Shown: piece after piece, positions 1 to 10,899 of the stretch | Numbering within the stretch: the first letter of the stretch is position 1 | Layout: every line of letters starts with the position of its first letter | NCBI RefSeq assembly: GCF_020708045.1 | Contig: NZ_JAJFES010000006.1 | Span: forward strand, 248,001-312,000 | Direction: 5' to 3' | Source: Massilia sp. IC2-278 | GTDB lineage: Bacteria > Pseudomonadota > Gammaproteobacteria > Burkholderiales > Burkholderiaceae_D | Length of the DNA stretch: 64,000 bases | Translations under genes and position numbers: made by a program | The notes under the pieces: generated by a model | Databases searched by the model: none | Seen by the model: the letters and a program-made list of their open reading frames with translations, nothing else | Told to the model about the DNA's origin: nothing

Positions 1-101
1 CCAGGGGGCGGAAGGTAGGCGGGATCGGGGGCAGCGGCTGCTGCGGCTGCGGCTGCGAGCAGCAGCGCGGCGGCGCCGGCAAAGGTCGAGCGATATTTCA
101 T
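1..101 (-). CDS. Exported small protein, partial (N-terminus only)
   Basis: Only the first 33 or so codons lie in the window; the gene runs off the left edge. The ATG at 101 follows a good GGAGAA ribosome binding site. The start encodes a signal peptide (MKYRS, then a very alanine-rich hydrophobic run) followed by PAYLPPPG. The same YLPPPG motif begins the mature part of the protein at 1516-2043, so this is very probably a paralogue of that gene. It is the third small-protein position in an alternating array with OmpA-domain genes. Function unknown; probably periplasmic. Confidence 0.6.
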   Translation of the reverse strand, partial: MKYRSTFAGAAALLLAAAAAAAAAPDPAYLPPP

Positions 102-189
102 TACTTCTCCTGACAATTGAAAACGTAGCGTGGGCTGCGGGTCCGCTGCAATCTGCGCCGTATAGGGGTCGCGAAGGCCAGCGCCTATC

Positions 190-232
190 CGGCTTACCCG
201 CCTCGACCTCTACCAGGCAGGTAAAGCCAAGC
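190..232 (-). pseudogene. Decayed fragment of an OmpA-domain gene
   Basis: About 42 bases match the intact OmpA-like gene around 1200-1241 with about six mismatches by eye. They translate to LGFTCLVEVEAGK, against LGFTRLVDVEAGK in the intact protein. No N-terminus and no peptidoglycan-binding domain remain. This is a relic of a duplicated copy in the array. Confidence 0.6.
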
Positions 233-255
233 AGGCGCGTAGCGGTCCGGCTCCC

Positions 256-350
256 TTAAACGGATATCCGGGCCCGGCCGGATGGATCCAGCGCTTGCTC
301 CTTGCAGTCGCCAATACGGGTCAGGCGCTGCACGACTTTTTGCTGCAGCG
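256..350 (-). pseudogene. Decayed C-terminal fragment of the small partner gene
   Basis: Reading the minus strand from about 348, the frame gives LQQKVVQRLTRIGDCKE. The intact neighbour at 1516-2043 ends NEQKTVMRLTRVGDCKG. The frame continues about a dozen extra codons to a TAA at 256-258. There is no start codon, signal peptide or body of the gene. With the OmpA fragment next to it, it marks a whole lost or degraded OmpA plus partner unit between the intact gene at 410 and the partial gene at the left edge. Confidence 0.6.
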
Positions 351-409
351 GCGCCACGCCGCCGGTGCACGGCAGGTGCGCAGCAGATGAACGGCCGCTG
401 CGCCCCCGC

Positions 410-1453
410 TCAGCGCAGCACCAGCTCGACGCGGCGGTTGCGCGCGCGGCCGGCTTCCTCGTCGTTCGGGGCCACCGGCGCCAGGTTGGCGACGCCGCGC
501 GCCGTCATGCGGTTGGCGGCGATGCCGAAGCGGGTGCTCAGGGCGTCCGCCACCGCCTGGGCGCGCCGCTGCGACAGGCCCAGGTTGTTCTCGAAGTCGC
601 CCTGGTTGTCGGTGTGGCCGACGATGAACACCCTGGTGTCGCGCGCCGTGCCCAGGGCCTGGGCCATCTGTTTCAGCTGCTCGTCCGACTCGGGTTTCAG
701 CACTGCCTTGTTGGTGTCGAAGTGCACGCCGTACAGGGCGATCCTGCCGTCGCGCCTGAGCGTGTCGCCGATGGCCTTGGCGTCGACCGTGACCTTGCCG
801 GTCCGGGCAGTCGCCGGCTCCACCACCTGCAGCAGCTGCTGCACGCGGCCGGCCGTGGCGCCCGAGCCGGAGTCGACCGACATCGCGACCTGCACGCGGA
901 TGTCGCCATTGGGGCCGGCCTTGCGCGCGCTGATCAGGTTGAAGCCGGGCTGGTAACCGTTATTGAACATGCTGCGGGCCAGGGCATTCTCGCCGACCCC
1001 GCGCGCCTCGCGGGGCAGGTTCCCCACCAATGGCTGGGTCCTGTCCTTCTTGCATTGCGGCTCCTCGCAGGCATAGACCACCTGGAAACCGGCCGCCTCC
1101 AGCGCCTGCCGGTAATCGCGGAACACCTCGAGCGCGCCCGTGCCTTTCGGCCCGAAATAGAAGCGGTTGGTGATGCGGCCTTCCACCTGGCGCAGCACCG
1201 GCTTGCCCGCCTCGACGTCGACCAGGCGGGTGAAGCCGAGCGGATCGTCGCCGGCCGCGCTCAGCACCGAGCCTTCGTAGCGCGACAGCAGCGGACTGTC
1301 TTTCGCGCCCGGGATGTCGCGCATCGGCTTGTCGGCGGCGCCCACGGGCAGCGCCAGCGGCAGCGCGGCGGCCAGCAGCAGCGCCATGCCGGCACGCAGG
1401 AAATGCGCCGGGCGGCGCTGTAGCGATGGATGAATGCGGTGTGTGTTGTGCAT
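410..1453 (-). CDS. Exported OmpA-domain protein with DUF4892-like N-terminal region
   Basis: Length 347 aa. An N-terminal export signal (basic n-region, then a leucine/alanine core ending near VGAA) is followed by a region starting DIPGAKDSPLLSRYEG that resembles DUF4892. The C-terminal third is an OmpA-family peptidoglycan-binding domain, with FDTNKAVLKPES, GHTDNQG, NLGLSQRRAQAV and GRARNRRVE. It probably anchors to peptidoglycan from the periplasm or outer membrane. The ATG at 1453 gives a long n-region; a later ATG (MALLLAAALP) is a possible alternative because neither start has a strong ribosome binding site. It is a close paralogue of the gene at 2067-3065 and alternates with the small exported gene at 1516-2043. 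The substrate or structural role is unknown. Confidence 0.8.
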   Translation of the reverse strand: MHNTHRIHPSLQRRPAHFLRAGMALLLAAALPLALPVGAADKPMRDIPGAKDSPLLSRYEGSVLSAAGDDPLGFTRLVDVEAGKPVLRQVEGRITNRFYFGPKGTGALEVFRDYRQALEAAGFQVVYACEEPQCKKDRTQPLVGNLPREARGVGENALARSMFNNGYQPGFNLISARKAGPNGDIRVQVAMSVDSGSGATAGRVQQLLQVVEPATARTGKVTVDAKAIGDTLRRDGRIALYGVHFDTNKAVLKPESDEQLKQMAQALGTARDTRVFIVGHTDNQGDFENNLGLSQRRAQAVADALSTRFGIAANRMTARGVANLAPVAPNDEEAGRARNRRVELVLR

Positions 1454-1515
1454 GCGATTTGTTTTTCTGGTTTGAACGGTCCCGCTTCCTGTCTGCAGCC
1501 GCAGCGGCCTGCCGG

Positions 1516-2043
1516 TCAGCCCTTGCAGTCGCCCACGCGGGTCAGGCGCATGACCGTCTTCTGCTCGTTGCGCGCGGTACCGGCTTCCGCATTGCCGTTC
1601 TGTACGCGCTCGACCGACGTCTGCCAGGTCTGCGCATCGACCTGGCGCAGGTGGATCTTCATGCTCCCCCACGGGCAGGTGTGCAGCGCCACCATCTCGC
1701 CGTTGACGACCTGGCCCTTGGTGGCCTTGCATCCATCGATGGCCAGGCCCTTCGGCAAGGCGCCGGGTGGGGTCGGCCCGATGCAGGTGCGGTGTGGCCC
1801 GGCGCCCGGGATCACGTTCTTCGCCGGGCTGCCGCCGTCGCGTTTGTACTCGCTGCTGATGCTGCCGCTTGCGCCATCGTAGGTGTCGTTCCGTTCCAGG
1901 GTATGCGTGGGCGACTGGATCTTGAGGCCGCCGACGATGTCGACCTGGTACAGGCCGGGCGGCGGCAGGTAGCGGGTATCGGCTGCCAGGGCGGCGCCGG
2001 CGGCTCCAAGGCCGATCGCGATAGCGCTCAGAATGCGTTTCAT
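1516..2043 (-). CDS. Exported small cysteine-containing protein (DUF3617-like, tentative)
   Basis: Length 175 aa. The ATG at 2043 follows a GAGGAG-type ribosome binding site. A signal peptide (MKRILSAIAIGLGAAGAALAA) precedes the mature start DTRYLPPPGLY. Four cysteines occur in the mature protein (HRTCIG, DGCKA, HTCPWG, GDCKG), which could form periplasmic disulfides. The PGLY start and cysteine pattern recall DUF3617 proteins, but I cannot confirm this. It sits between two OmpA-domain paralogues with short gaps (about 20 and 60 bases), so co-transcription is likely. Relatives of this gene occur at 1-101 (partial) and 256-350 (decayed). Function unknown. Confidence 0.7.
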   Translation of the reverse strand: MKRILSAIAIGLGAAGAALAADTRYLPPPGLYQVDIVGGLKIQSPTHTLERNDTYDGASGSISSEYKRDGGSPAKNVIPGAGPHRTCIGPTPPGALPKGLAIDGCKATKGQVVNGEMVALHTCPWGSMKIHLRQVDAQTWQTSVERVQNGNAEAGTARNEQKTVMRLTRVGDCKG

Positions 2044-2066
2044 GCTTTCTCCTCGATGCAGGCGGG

Positions 2067-3065
2067 TCAGCGCACGACCATCTCGACGCGCCGGTTCCTG
2101 GCGCGCCCTTCTTCGCTGGCGTTGCTCGACACCGGCGCAAAGCTCGACACGCCGCGCGCGCTCAGGCGGGCCGCGGGAATGCCGTACCTGGCGGCGAGCG
2201 CTTCCACCACGGCCTGGGCGCGCTTCTGCGACAGCGCCAGGTTGGCCTCGATGTCGCCCTGGTTGTCGGTGTGGCCGACGATCAGCACCTTCATGGCCGG
2301 CTGGGCCTTCAGGGCATCGGCCATGCTTTGCAGCTGCGCCGCGGAATCGGCACGCAGCACCGCCTTGTTGGTATCGAAGTTCACGCCGTACAAGGCGATC
2401 TTGCCGTCGCGCTGCAGCCCGGCGCCGATGGCTTTCGCGTCGACCGTGACCTTGCCCATTTCCGCCTGGGCCGGCTCGACGATCTGGATGAACTGGCGCG
2501 TCCGTCCAGCGGTTTCGCCATCGCTCCTGGGTCCGGCCAGCGCCACCTGGACATAGGTGAAGCCGGAACCGGTCTGCTTGCGTGCGCTGATGTAATGGAA
2601 GTCGCGCTGGCTGCCGCTATTGAAAATATTCACCATCGCATCGTTGCCGACCCATTTCGCTTCGCGCGGGAGGTCTTCGATCATTTTCTGGATGCGCAGC
2701 TTTTCGCATTCGGCGGTCTCGCAGCTGAACAGCGTTTCGAATCCGGCCGTGCGCAAGGCCTGCTGGTAGTTGCGGAAGACCGCCAGCGCACTGGCGTCCT
2801 TCGGCCCCCAGTACAGGCGATTGCTGAGCCGGCCTTCGACCGGGCGCAGTACCGGCTCGCCCTTGGCGCGCTCGACCAGGCGCGCCGTTCCCAGCGTATT
2901 GCTGCCGTAGTCGTACAGGATGCCGCCTTCGTAGCGGGAAATCAGGGGATGGTCCTTGCCTCCCGGGCGCTCGGTCAGCAGGGATGAAGCCAATGCGCCG
3001 GCGGTGGACAGGGACAGCGTGACGGCAATGAGGAATCGGGTGCCGGTCGTGAAAACAGCATGCAT
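2067..3065 (-). CDS. Exported OmpA-domain protein with DUF4892-like N-terminal region (paralogue)
   Basis: Length 332 aa from the ATG at 3065 (MHAVFTTGTRFLIAVTLSLS), which gives a clean signal peptide ending near ALAS. A GTG start at 3122 would add 19 residues ahead of the signal peptide and is less likely. The DUF4892-like part begins GGKDHPLISRYEGG. The C-terminal OmpA domain has FDTNKAVLRADS, GHTDNQG, NLALSQKRAQAV and GRARNRRVEMVVR. It is the promoter-proximal member of the OmpA/partner array, 20 bases or so upstream of the small exported gene. The role in peptidoglycan attachment is inferred from the OmpA domain only. Confidence 0.8.
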   Translation of the reverse strand: MHAVFTTGTRFLIAVTLSLSTAGALASSLLTERPGGKDHPLISRYEGGILYDYGSNTLGTARLVERAKGEPVLRPVEGRLSNRLYWGPKDASALAVFRNYQQALRTAGFETLFSCETAECEKLRIQKMIEDLPREAKWVGNDAMVNIFNSGSQRDFHYISARKQTGSGFTYVQVALAGPRSDGETAGRTRQFIQIVEPAQAEMGKVTVDAKAIGAGLQRDGKIALYGVNFDTNKAVLRADSAAQLQSMADALKAQPAMKVLIVGHTDNQGDIEANLALSQKRAQAVVEALAARYGIPAARLSARGVSSFAPVSSNASEEGRARNRRVEMVVR

Positions 3066-3176
3066 CACAATAAGCTCAGCGAGTGAATAATGCTGAGCAT
3101 TGTAAGGACGTTTCCGGCGCACACTTTAGCGGCTTGAAAAAAACCCGCAGCGCATAAGCACGCGATAAGGCAGGCG

Positions 3177-3209
3177 AAAAAAACGGCCGGATCGCTCCAG
3201 CCGTTTTTT
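3177..3209 (-). terminator. Rho-independent terminator of secA
   Basis: Arms AAAAAACGGC (3178-3187) and GCCGTTTTTT (3200-3209) pair, with an inner GGA/TCC extension of the stem. On the minus strand the stem is followed by a T run. It lies 16 bases past the secA stop codon. Because both sides carry A/T runs it could act in both directions. Confidence 0.85.
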
Positions 3210-3224
3210 CTTTCGCGGTTCAGC

Positions 3225-6008
<2,784 letters not shown>

Positions 6009-6297
6009 GCTAAGTTTCTTATAAAGACGCCGCGAAAAGAGCCAGGGATGATATCAAAAAGATACCCATCGAAGACCGCCCAAGGCAAAAAGCGACTGAT
6101 TTTATCATGCGATGCGGCCACACTTGGGGCTTATAGGCCAGATAACAAGTGTGGTTCCAGAAAGAATGTTATCAAATTGCATCGCTTCGCACATGTCTGG
6201 TAGCCTGTCGTGCGTCCTGCGCTGCGCCCGGCGTGCGTTGCGCCATGCGCTGTGGTATGTTGTGGCCTTATCGACCTCCCTGAGTTCCACCAGCCTG
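6009..6297. promoter_or_regulatory. Divergent intergenic region between secA and the DciA-like gene
   Basis: About 290 bases, more AT-rich than its surroundings, presumably holding promoters for both genes. It contains a perfect 9-base inverted repeat, CCACACTTG (6118-6126) and CAAGTGTGG (6146-6154). A second overlapping repeat is GATAACA (6141-6147) and TGTTATC (6167-6173). No convincing small gene is seen. Confidence 0.45.
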
Positions 6298-6768
6298 ATG
6301 CATATCTACGGCACCCGCAACAACCCGACTTCCTTCGAAGCGACCGACTTCCTGCGTTCCAACGAGCGCATGGCGCGGCTGCTGCCGGCCGCCATGCGCA
6401 TGGCCGACCTGCAGCGCGACGTCGGCGCAGCCCTGCCCGCGATGGCCGGCAATTGCGACGTGCTGTCGTTCCAGGAGGGGGTATTGGTGCTCGCCGTGCC
6501 GAGCTCGGCGGTGGCGGCAAGGCTGAAGCAGGGATTGCCCAAGCTGCAGTCCAGCCTGCTGGCGCGCGGCTGGCAGGTCAATTCGCTGCGCCTGAAGGTG
6601 CAGGTGATGCGCGCCATGCCGGAACAGGTGCAGATGCGCACGCTGGCGTTGCCGGAGCGGGCCGTCGCGGCCTTCGAGGAACTGGGGGATGCGCTGCCGG
6701 ATACGCCGCAGAATGCGGCGCTGGTGGCGGCGGTGAAGCGGCTGGCGGAGAAGCGGCGCAAGGGTTGA
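6298..6768 (+). CDS. DUF721 family protein, DciA-like helicase loader
   Basis: Length 156 aa from the ATG at 6298 (MHIYGTRNNPTSFEATDFLRSNERMARLL); upstream in-frame starts would add an unrelated, poorly conserved leader. The central part (residues about 25-110) has the DUF721 pattern of alternating short strands and helices, for example GVLVLAVPSSAVAARLKQGLPKLQSSLL. DUF721/DciA proteins assist loading of the replicative helicase DnaB in many bacteria that lack DnaC. The position between secA and lpxC is typical of Burkholderiales. Assignment rests on length, pattern and synteny. Confidence 0.75.
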   Translation: MHIYGTRNNPTSFEATDFLRSNERMARLLPAAMRMADLQRDVGAALPAMAGNCDVLSFQEGVLVLAVPSSAVAARLKQGLPKLQSSLLARGWQVNSLRLKVQVMRAMPEQVQMRTLALPERAVAAFEELGDALPDTPQNAALVAAVKRLAEKRRKG

Positions 6769-6810
6769 TGCGGGCGGCGGCTGGATTGCTGCCGCTGGAC
6801 GTTGACTTTC

Positions 6811-6950
6811 GTAGGGTGGACACCTGTGTCCACGCTGTCTCACCGTTCGCGTCCCCGCAAACGCTGCACAGCATCGCCAACGTTACCGGATTTGAACGAA
6901 CGTTGCGGTATGCATGGGTACGACCGCGTGGACACGGGTGTCCACCCTAC
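6811..6950. repeat. GTAGGGTGG palindromic repeat, inverted pair (copy 1)
   Basis: Left unit 6811-6838 (GTAGGGTGG, inner stem GGACAC/GTGTCC) and right unit 6923-6950 in reverse orientation ending CCACCCTAC. About 84 bases of unrelated sequence separate them. The pair lies between the convergent DciA-like gene and lpxC. Confidence 0.85.
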
Positions 6951-6973
6951 GCCCTCCCCCGCGCCGCGAGCAA

Positions 6974-7909
6974 TCAGGTCAGCGCCCACTCCTCGCGCAT
7001 CTGGCGCACGTACGACGGCGGTGCGCTGTCGACGGCGTCGAAACTCACGATCTCATACGCATCCGGCCGCGCCAGCAATGCGCGCAGCAGCTCGTTGTTG
7101 AGCGCATGGCCCGATTTGTGCGCCTCGTACGCGGCCAGCAGCGGATGCCCGACCAGGTACAAGTCGCCGATCGCATCGAGGATCTTGTGGCGCACGAATT
7201 CGTCGTCGTAGCGCAGGCCGTCGGCGTTCAGGATACGGTACTCGTCCATCACGATCGCGTTTTCCAGCGAGCCGCCACGTGCCAGGCCCATGCCGCGCAG
7301 GCTTTCCACGTCCTGCATGAAGCCGAAGGTGCGGGCACGCGCCACGTCGTGCACGTAGGACACCTGGGCGAAGTCGACCGAGGCGTTCTGCATGGTGCCG
7401 TCCACCGCCGGGTGGTTGAACTCGATGAAGAAGTCGAGCTTGTAGCCGTCGTGCGGCTTCAGGCGCGCCCACTTCTCGTTGTTGCCGGAACCCTGGCGCA
7501 CTTCGACTTCCTTCAGCACGCGGATGAATTTCTTCGGCGCCAGCTGGTCTTCCACGCCGGCCTGCTGCAGCAGGAACACGAACGAGGAGGCCGAGCCGTC
7601 CATGATCGGAATCTCTTCAGCCGTCACCTCGATGTAGAGGTTGTCGATGCCCAGGCCGGCGCAGGCCGACATCAAATGTTCGACGGTGGAGACGCGCGCC
7701 GAGTCCTTGATCAGCACCGAGGCCATGCGCGTGTCGCCGACCACGTCGGCGCTGGACGGGAATTCGACCACCGGGTCGAGGTCGACGCGGCGGAACACGA
7801 TGCCGGTGTCCGGCGCGGCCGGACGCAGCGTCAGCTCGACCTTGCGGCCGGAATGCAGCCCGACACCAGTCGTGCGCACCAGTTGTTTGATGGTTCGTTG
7901 TTTGAGCAT
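6974..7909 (-). CDS. lpxC: UDP-3-O-acyl-N-acetylglucosamine deacetylase LpxC
   Basis: Length 311 aa, the usual size. It is the committed zinc-dependent deacetylase of lipid A synthesis in the cytoplasm. Expected zinc ligands are visible: H78 (VEHLMSA), H241 and D245 ([11 protein letters not shown]). The catalytic histidine is H268 in HKSGHALNN. The FGFMQDVE motif is also present. It belongs to the extended dcw region, although here a regulatory block separates it from ftsZ. Confidence 0.97.
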   Translation of the reverse strand: MLKQRTIKQLVRTTGVGLHSGRKVELTLRPAAPDTGIVFRRVDLDPVVEFPSSADVVGDTRMASVLIKDSARVSTVEHLMSACAGLGIDNLYIEVTAEEIPIMDGSASSFVFLLQQAGVEDQLAPKKFIRVLKEVEVRQGSGNNEKWARLKPHDGYKLDFFIEFNHPAVDGTMQNASVDFAQVSYVHDVARARTFGFMQDVESLRGMGLARGGSLENAIVMDEYRILNADGLRYDDEFVRHKILDAIGDLYLVGHPLLAAYEAHKSGHALNNELLRALLARPDAYEIVSFDAVDSAPPSYVRQMREEWALT

Positions 7910-8004
7910 GGGTCGATTATATCTGCGCTTTTCAAAGCCTGCCGAAGCCGGCTATTGCAATATAGAAACATCAACAAGGAAGCGATGCGCCCGTACCACA
8001 TGCC

Positions 8005-8886
8005 TCAGGGGTGCTCGGATTCCGCATGGCTTTTTTCGTGCCGGATCAGGTACAGGCCGCTGCCGATGATGATCGCCGCGCCAATCAGCGTGTACTCGTC
8101 AGGCAGGGTTTGCCACAGCATCCAGTCGATCGCCACGCCCCAGGCCAGGGCCGAGTATTCGAAAGGCGCCACCACCGAGCCCTCGCCATGGCTGAAGGCC
8201 TCGGTGATCGCCAGCTGGCCGAAGAAGCCGCTCACCGCCAGGCCGCACAGCAGCAGGATGTGGCCGGGGTCGATGCTAACCCACTCCGGCGCGGCCAAGG
8301 CGGTGGCGCCGATCGACATCAGCAGCATCAGCCAGAACATCATTTGGCGCGTGCTGTCGGTGCGCGCCAGGATGCGCGCGGCGATCGCGGAAATGGCGTA
8401 GCACACGGCCGAGCCCAGGATGGCCAGGCCGCCCAGCGTCAGGAAGCCGCCGCCTTCCGGGCGCAATACGACCAGCACGCCGGCCAGTCCGACGACGATG
8501 GCGATCCAGCGCGCCAGGTTGACCCGCTCCTTCAGGAAGAACACCGCCATTGCCGTGATCAGGGCCGGCGCGATAAAGAAGATGGAATAGGCCTCGGCCA
8601 GGCTGAGGCGCTTCAGGCCATACGCGAACAGCGCCAGCATGCCGATGCCGAGCACGCCGCGCAGGACGTGCAGCGAAAAACGCGCGCGCATCATGCTGGC
8701 GAAGCCGCCGCGCCAGGCGACGTACAGCACCACCAGCGGCAGCGAGGACAGCGAGCGCAGGGCCGCAACCTGCATCGCCGGATAATGGGCGGCGAGCAGT
8801 TTCATTGCCGTGTCCATCAGCGAGAACATGAAGACGGCGATCAGCATCGCGTAGATGCTGCGCAGGTTGCCGGAGACTTTACTCAT
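8005..8886 (-). CDS. EamA-family DMT transporter
   Basis: Length 293 aa with about ten hydrophobic segments arranged as two EamA repeats, for example AEAYSIFFIAPALITAMAVFF in the first half and a matching block near FEYSALAWGVAIDWMLW in the second. It is probably an inner-membrane metabolite exporter; the substrate cannot be read from sequence. The short charged C-terminus ends RHEKSHAESEHP. The gene lies between lpxC and the peroxiredoxin gene on the same strand, and a terminator at 8901-8923 separates it from the latter. Confidence 0.85.
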   Translation of the reverse strand: MSKVSGNLRSIYAMLIAVFMFSLMDTAMKLLAAHYPAMQVAALRSLSSLPLVVLYVAWRGGFASMMRARFSLHVLRGVLGIGMLALFAYGLKRLSLAEAYSIFFIAPALITAMAVFFLKERVNLARWIAIVVGLAGVLVVLRPEGGGFLTLGGLAILGSAVCYAISAIAARILARTDSTRQMMFWLMLLMSIGATALAAPEWVSIDPGHILLLCGLAVSGFFGQLAITEAFSHGEGSVVAPFEYSALAWGVAIDWMLWQTLPDEYTLIGAAIIIGSGLYLIRHEKSHAESEHP

Positions 8887-8900
8887 ACATCACTTGGAAT

Positions 8901-8923
8901 AAAAAACGGCGCCGCAGCGCCGT
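8901..8923 (-). terminator. Rho-independent terminator of the peroxiredoxin gene
   Basis: Stem CGGCGC (8907-8912) and GCGCCG (8917-8922) with a four-base loop, followed on the minus strand by six T residues (8901-8906). It is 21 bases past the stop codon at 8944. Confidence 0.85.
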
Positions 8924-8943
8924 CGGGTGCGAAATGAAAGCGA

Positions 8944-9447
8944 TCAGCCCAGTTGCGCCAGCAGCGCTTCGGCCTTCGAGACCTCGAAGCCGCCCTGCTC
9001 CACGTTCAGCTGCTTGACCACGCCGTCGACCACCAGCATCGAGTAGCGCTGCGAGCGGGTGCCCATGCCATGCTTCGAGAAGTCGGCGTCCAGGCCCAGG
9101 GCCTTGGTGAAGGCGGCGTTACCGTCGGCCATCATGCGCACGGTGCCGCCGGCCTTCTGGTCGCGGCCCCAGGCGCCCATGACAAAGGCGTCGTTCACCG
9201 AGATGCACCAGATTTCGTCCACGCCCTTGGCCTTGAAGGCCTCGGCATTCTGCACGAAGCCCGGCACGTGCTGGGCCGAGCAGGTTGGCGTGAATGCGCC
9301 CGGCAGGCCGAAGATGGCGACGGTCTTGCCCTTGACCAGGTCGGCGACCTGGAAGGTGTTCGGGCCCAGGGTGCAGCCTGCGGTCTCGGTTTCGACGAAT
9401 TCGGCCAGGGTGCCTTCCGGCAGGCGCTCGCCAATCTGGATAGTCAT
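8944..9447 (-). CDS. Peroxiredoxin, Prx5/AhpE-like
   Basis: Length 167 aa. The ATG at 9447 (MTIQIGERLPEG) has an upstream AAGAGC ribosome binding site; the longer open frame starts in non-coding sequence. It has the Prx5-type active site PGAFTPTCSAQHVPGF with peroxidatic cysteine C56. A further cysteine (C25) may be the resolving residue. It reduces peroxides in the cytoplasm, usually with glutaredoxin or glutathione. The gene is divergent from a CMD-family gene, also a possible redox enzyme, that has its own ECF41-type promoter. Confidence 0.93.
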   Translation of the reverse strand: MTIQIGERLPEGTLAEFVETETAGCTLGPNTFQVADLVKGKTVAIFGLPGAFTPTCSAQHVPGFVQNAEAFKAKGVDEIWCISVNDAFVMGAWGRDQKAGGTVRMMADGNAAFTKALGLDADFSKHGMGTRSQRYSMLVVDGVVKQLNVEQGGFEVSKAEALLAQLG

Positions 9448-9575
9448 GGTGTGCTCTTTCAGTGTTGTTGTCAGAATCCCGGCAGTATGCACTATCCCCA
9501 CCTTTCCTGCACTGTCCCGCCGGCCGCCTCCTGCGCCGCCAACGCGGTTGCGCATGCCGGATCGCCCTCGGTATT

Positions 9576-9602
9576 TGTCACAGAAACGCCATGCGGCACG
9601 TC
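9576..9602 (+). promoter_or_regulatory. ECF41-type promoter upstream of the first CMD gene
   Basis: TGTCACA at 9576-9582, a 16-base spacer, then CGTC at 9599-9602. This is the reported ECF41 promoter pattern and has the same spacing as the promoters before the sigma gene (12099-12125) and the second CMD gene (13047-13073). It is 66 bases upstream of the ATG at 9669. Confidence 0.75.
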
Positions 9603-9668
9603 TTGTGAAAAGCGGCGGGCAAGTCTTGCCAGCCGCACGGCCAATCACTCACGAAGGGAATACGAACA

Positions 9669-10118
9669 ATGAATCGCGCAAACTGGTTTCAAGTCTCGCA
9701 GGAAGGCGCCAAGGCGCTGGGAGTGCTCCATCATTACGCGACGACGGGCACGGGCCTGGAGCCCGGCCTTGTTCACCTCGTCTTTCTCAGGGTCTCTCAA
9801 TTAAATGGTTGCGCACACTGTATCGATGTCCATACCCGCGATCTCATCAAACACGGAATGTCCGTCGACAAGATCGTATTGGTACCGGTATGGGACGAGG
9901 TCGCCTATTTATTTCCAGACCGGGAACGGGCGGCCCTCGCGTGGACGGAAGAGGTAACACGGGTGAGCGAAACCCATGCGTCGGACGAGGCATACTCGGC
10001 GGCCTTGACCGCGTTTGGAGAAAAGGCCCTGGTGGAACTGACGATCGTGATCGCCGCCATGAACGCGATCAATCGCATGGGTATCAGTTTCCGATTGAAA
10101 CCACGTGCCAGGGCTTAG
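9669..10118 (+). CDS. Carboxymuconolactone decarboxylase (CMD/AhpD-like) family protein
   Basis: Length 149 aa. A GAAGGGA ribosome binding site precedes the ATG. The family core is RVSQLNGCAHCIDVHTRDL with a CxxC pair (C48, C51) and H55, the AhpD-type redox centre. It likely acts as a small cytoplasmic disulfide reductase or peroxidase-type enzyme. It shares the motif and layout with the protein at 13128-13592 but is clearly diverged and a little less GC-rich than its neighbours. An ECF41-type promoter lies upstream, making it a predicted target of the sigma factor at 12160-13044. It converges on the LytTR regulator gene. Confidence 0.85.
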   Translation: MNRANWFQVSQEGAKALGVLHHYATTGTGLEPGLVHLVFLRVSQLNGCAHCIDVHTRDLIKHGMSVDKIVLVPVWDEVAYLFPDRERAALAWTEEVTRVSETHASDEAYSAALTAFGEKALVELTIVIAAMNAINRMGISFRLKPRARA

Positions 10119-10137
10119 AAAAATGCGTGGACAGTAC

Positions 10138-10899
10138 CTACATCGCCGCGAACAGGGGCACGTAGGCGCGGCTCACCGCCAGCTCGGTCTCGATGCCGCG
10201 CATGCGCAGGAACAGGCGGCTCGTTTCGTCGCGCCGGGTCCCGGCCAGGTGGGCCAGGTTGACGATGGTGGCGCGGTGCACCTGGCGGAATTCCTCGGGG
10301 TCGAGGCGCGCCGCGAGTTCCGCGATCGGCGTGCGGATCAGGTATTCGTCACGCGCGGTGCGCACCACCGTGTACTTGTCGTCGGCCTGGAAGAACAGGA
10401 CGTCGCCGACTGCGATGTTGTGGACGCTGCCGCCCTTGCCCGCGCGCAGATAGCGCAGGCGTTCGCCTTCCGGCTGTCCCATCAGGCGGCGCAGCGTTGC
10501 GGCCAGGCTTGCGTCGTCCGGCGGCGGCGCGACCAGGGCTGCCTGCACGCGTTCGATCGTGCGCTGCAGGCGCTCGCTGCGCAGGGGCTTGAGCAGATAG
10601 TCGAGCGCCGCGTGCTCGAAGGCCTGCACCGCGTATTCGTCGTAGGCGGTCACGAAAATGGCGCGCGTGCGGCCTTCGATGCCCTGCGCCACTTCAAGCC
10701 CGGACAGGCCCGGCATGCGGATGTCGAGGAAGGCGAGATCGGGATCGTGCTCGGCGATGAGGCGCGCAGCGTCGATGCCGTTGCTGGCCACGGCCACGAT
10801 CTCGAGCGCCGGCCAGAGCTTGCCGAGCTGCCCCTTCAGGTGCTCGGCGAGATGGGGTTCGTCGTCGGCGAGGATGGCACGATGCGGGACGTGGTTCAT
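10138..10899 (-). CDS. LytTR-family response regulator
   Basis: Length 253 aa. The receiver domain (residues about 7-120) has acidic residues ADDEP, phosphoacceptor D59 in FLDIRMPG and the conserved lysine in LLKPL. The C-terminal LytTR DNA-binding domain (about 150-250) includes FFQADDKYTVV and FRQVHRATIVNLAHL. It is a transcription factor paired with the sensor kinase gene directly upstream, whose stop overlaps this start as ATGA (10896-10899). Targets are unknown. Confidence 0.92.
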   Translation of the reverse strand: MNHVPHRAILADDEPHLAEHLKGQLGKLWPALEIVAVASNGIDAARLIAEHDPDLAFLDIRMPGLSGLEVAQGIEGRTRAIFVTAYDEYAVQAFEHAALDYLLKPLRSERLQRTIERVQAALVAPPPDDASLAATLRRLMGQPEGERLRYLRAGKGGSVHNIAVGDVLFFQADDKYTVVRTARDEYLIRTPIAELAARLDPEEFRQVHRATIVNLAHLAGTRRDETSRLFLRMRGIETELAVSRAYVPLFAAM

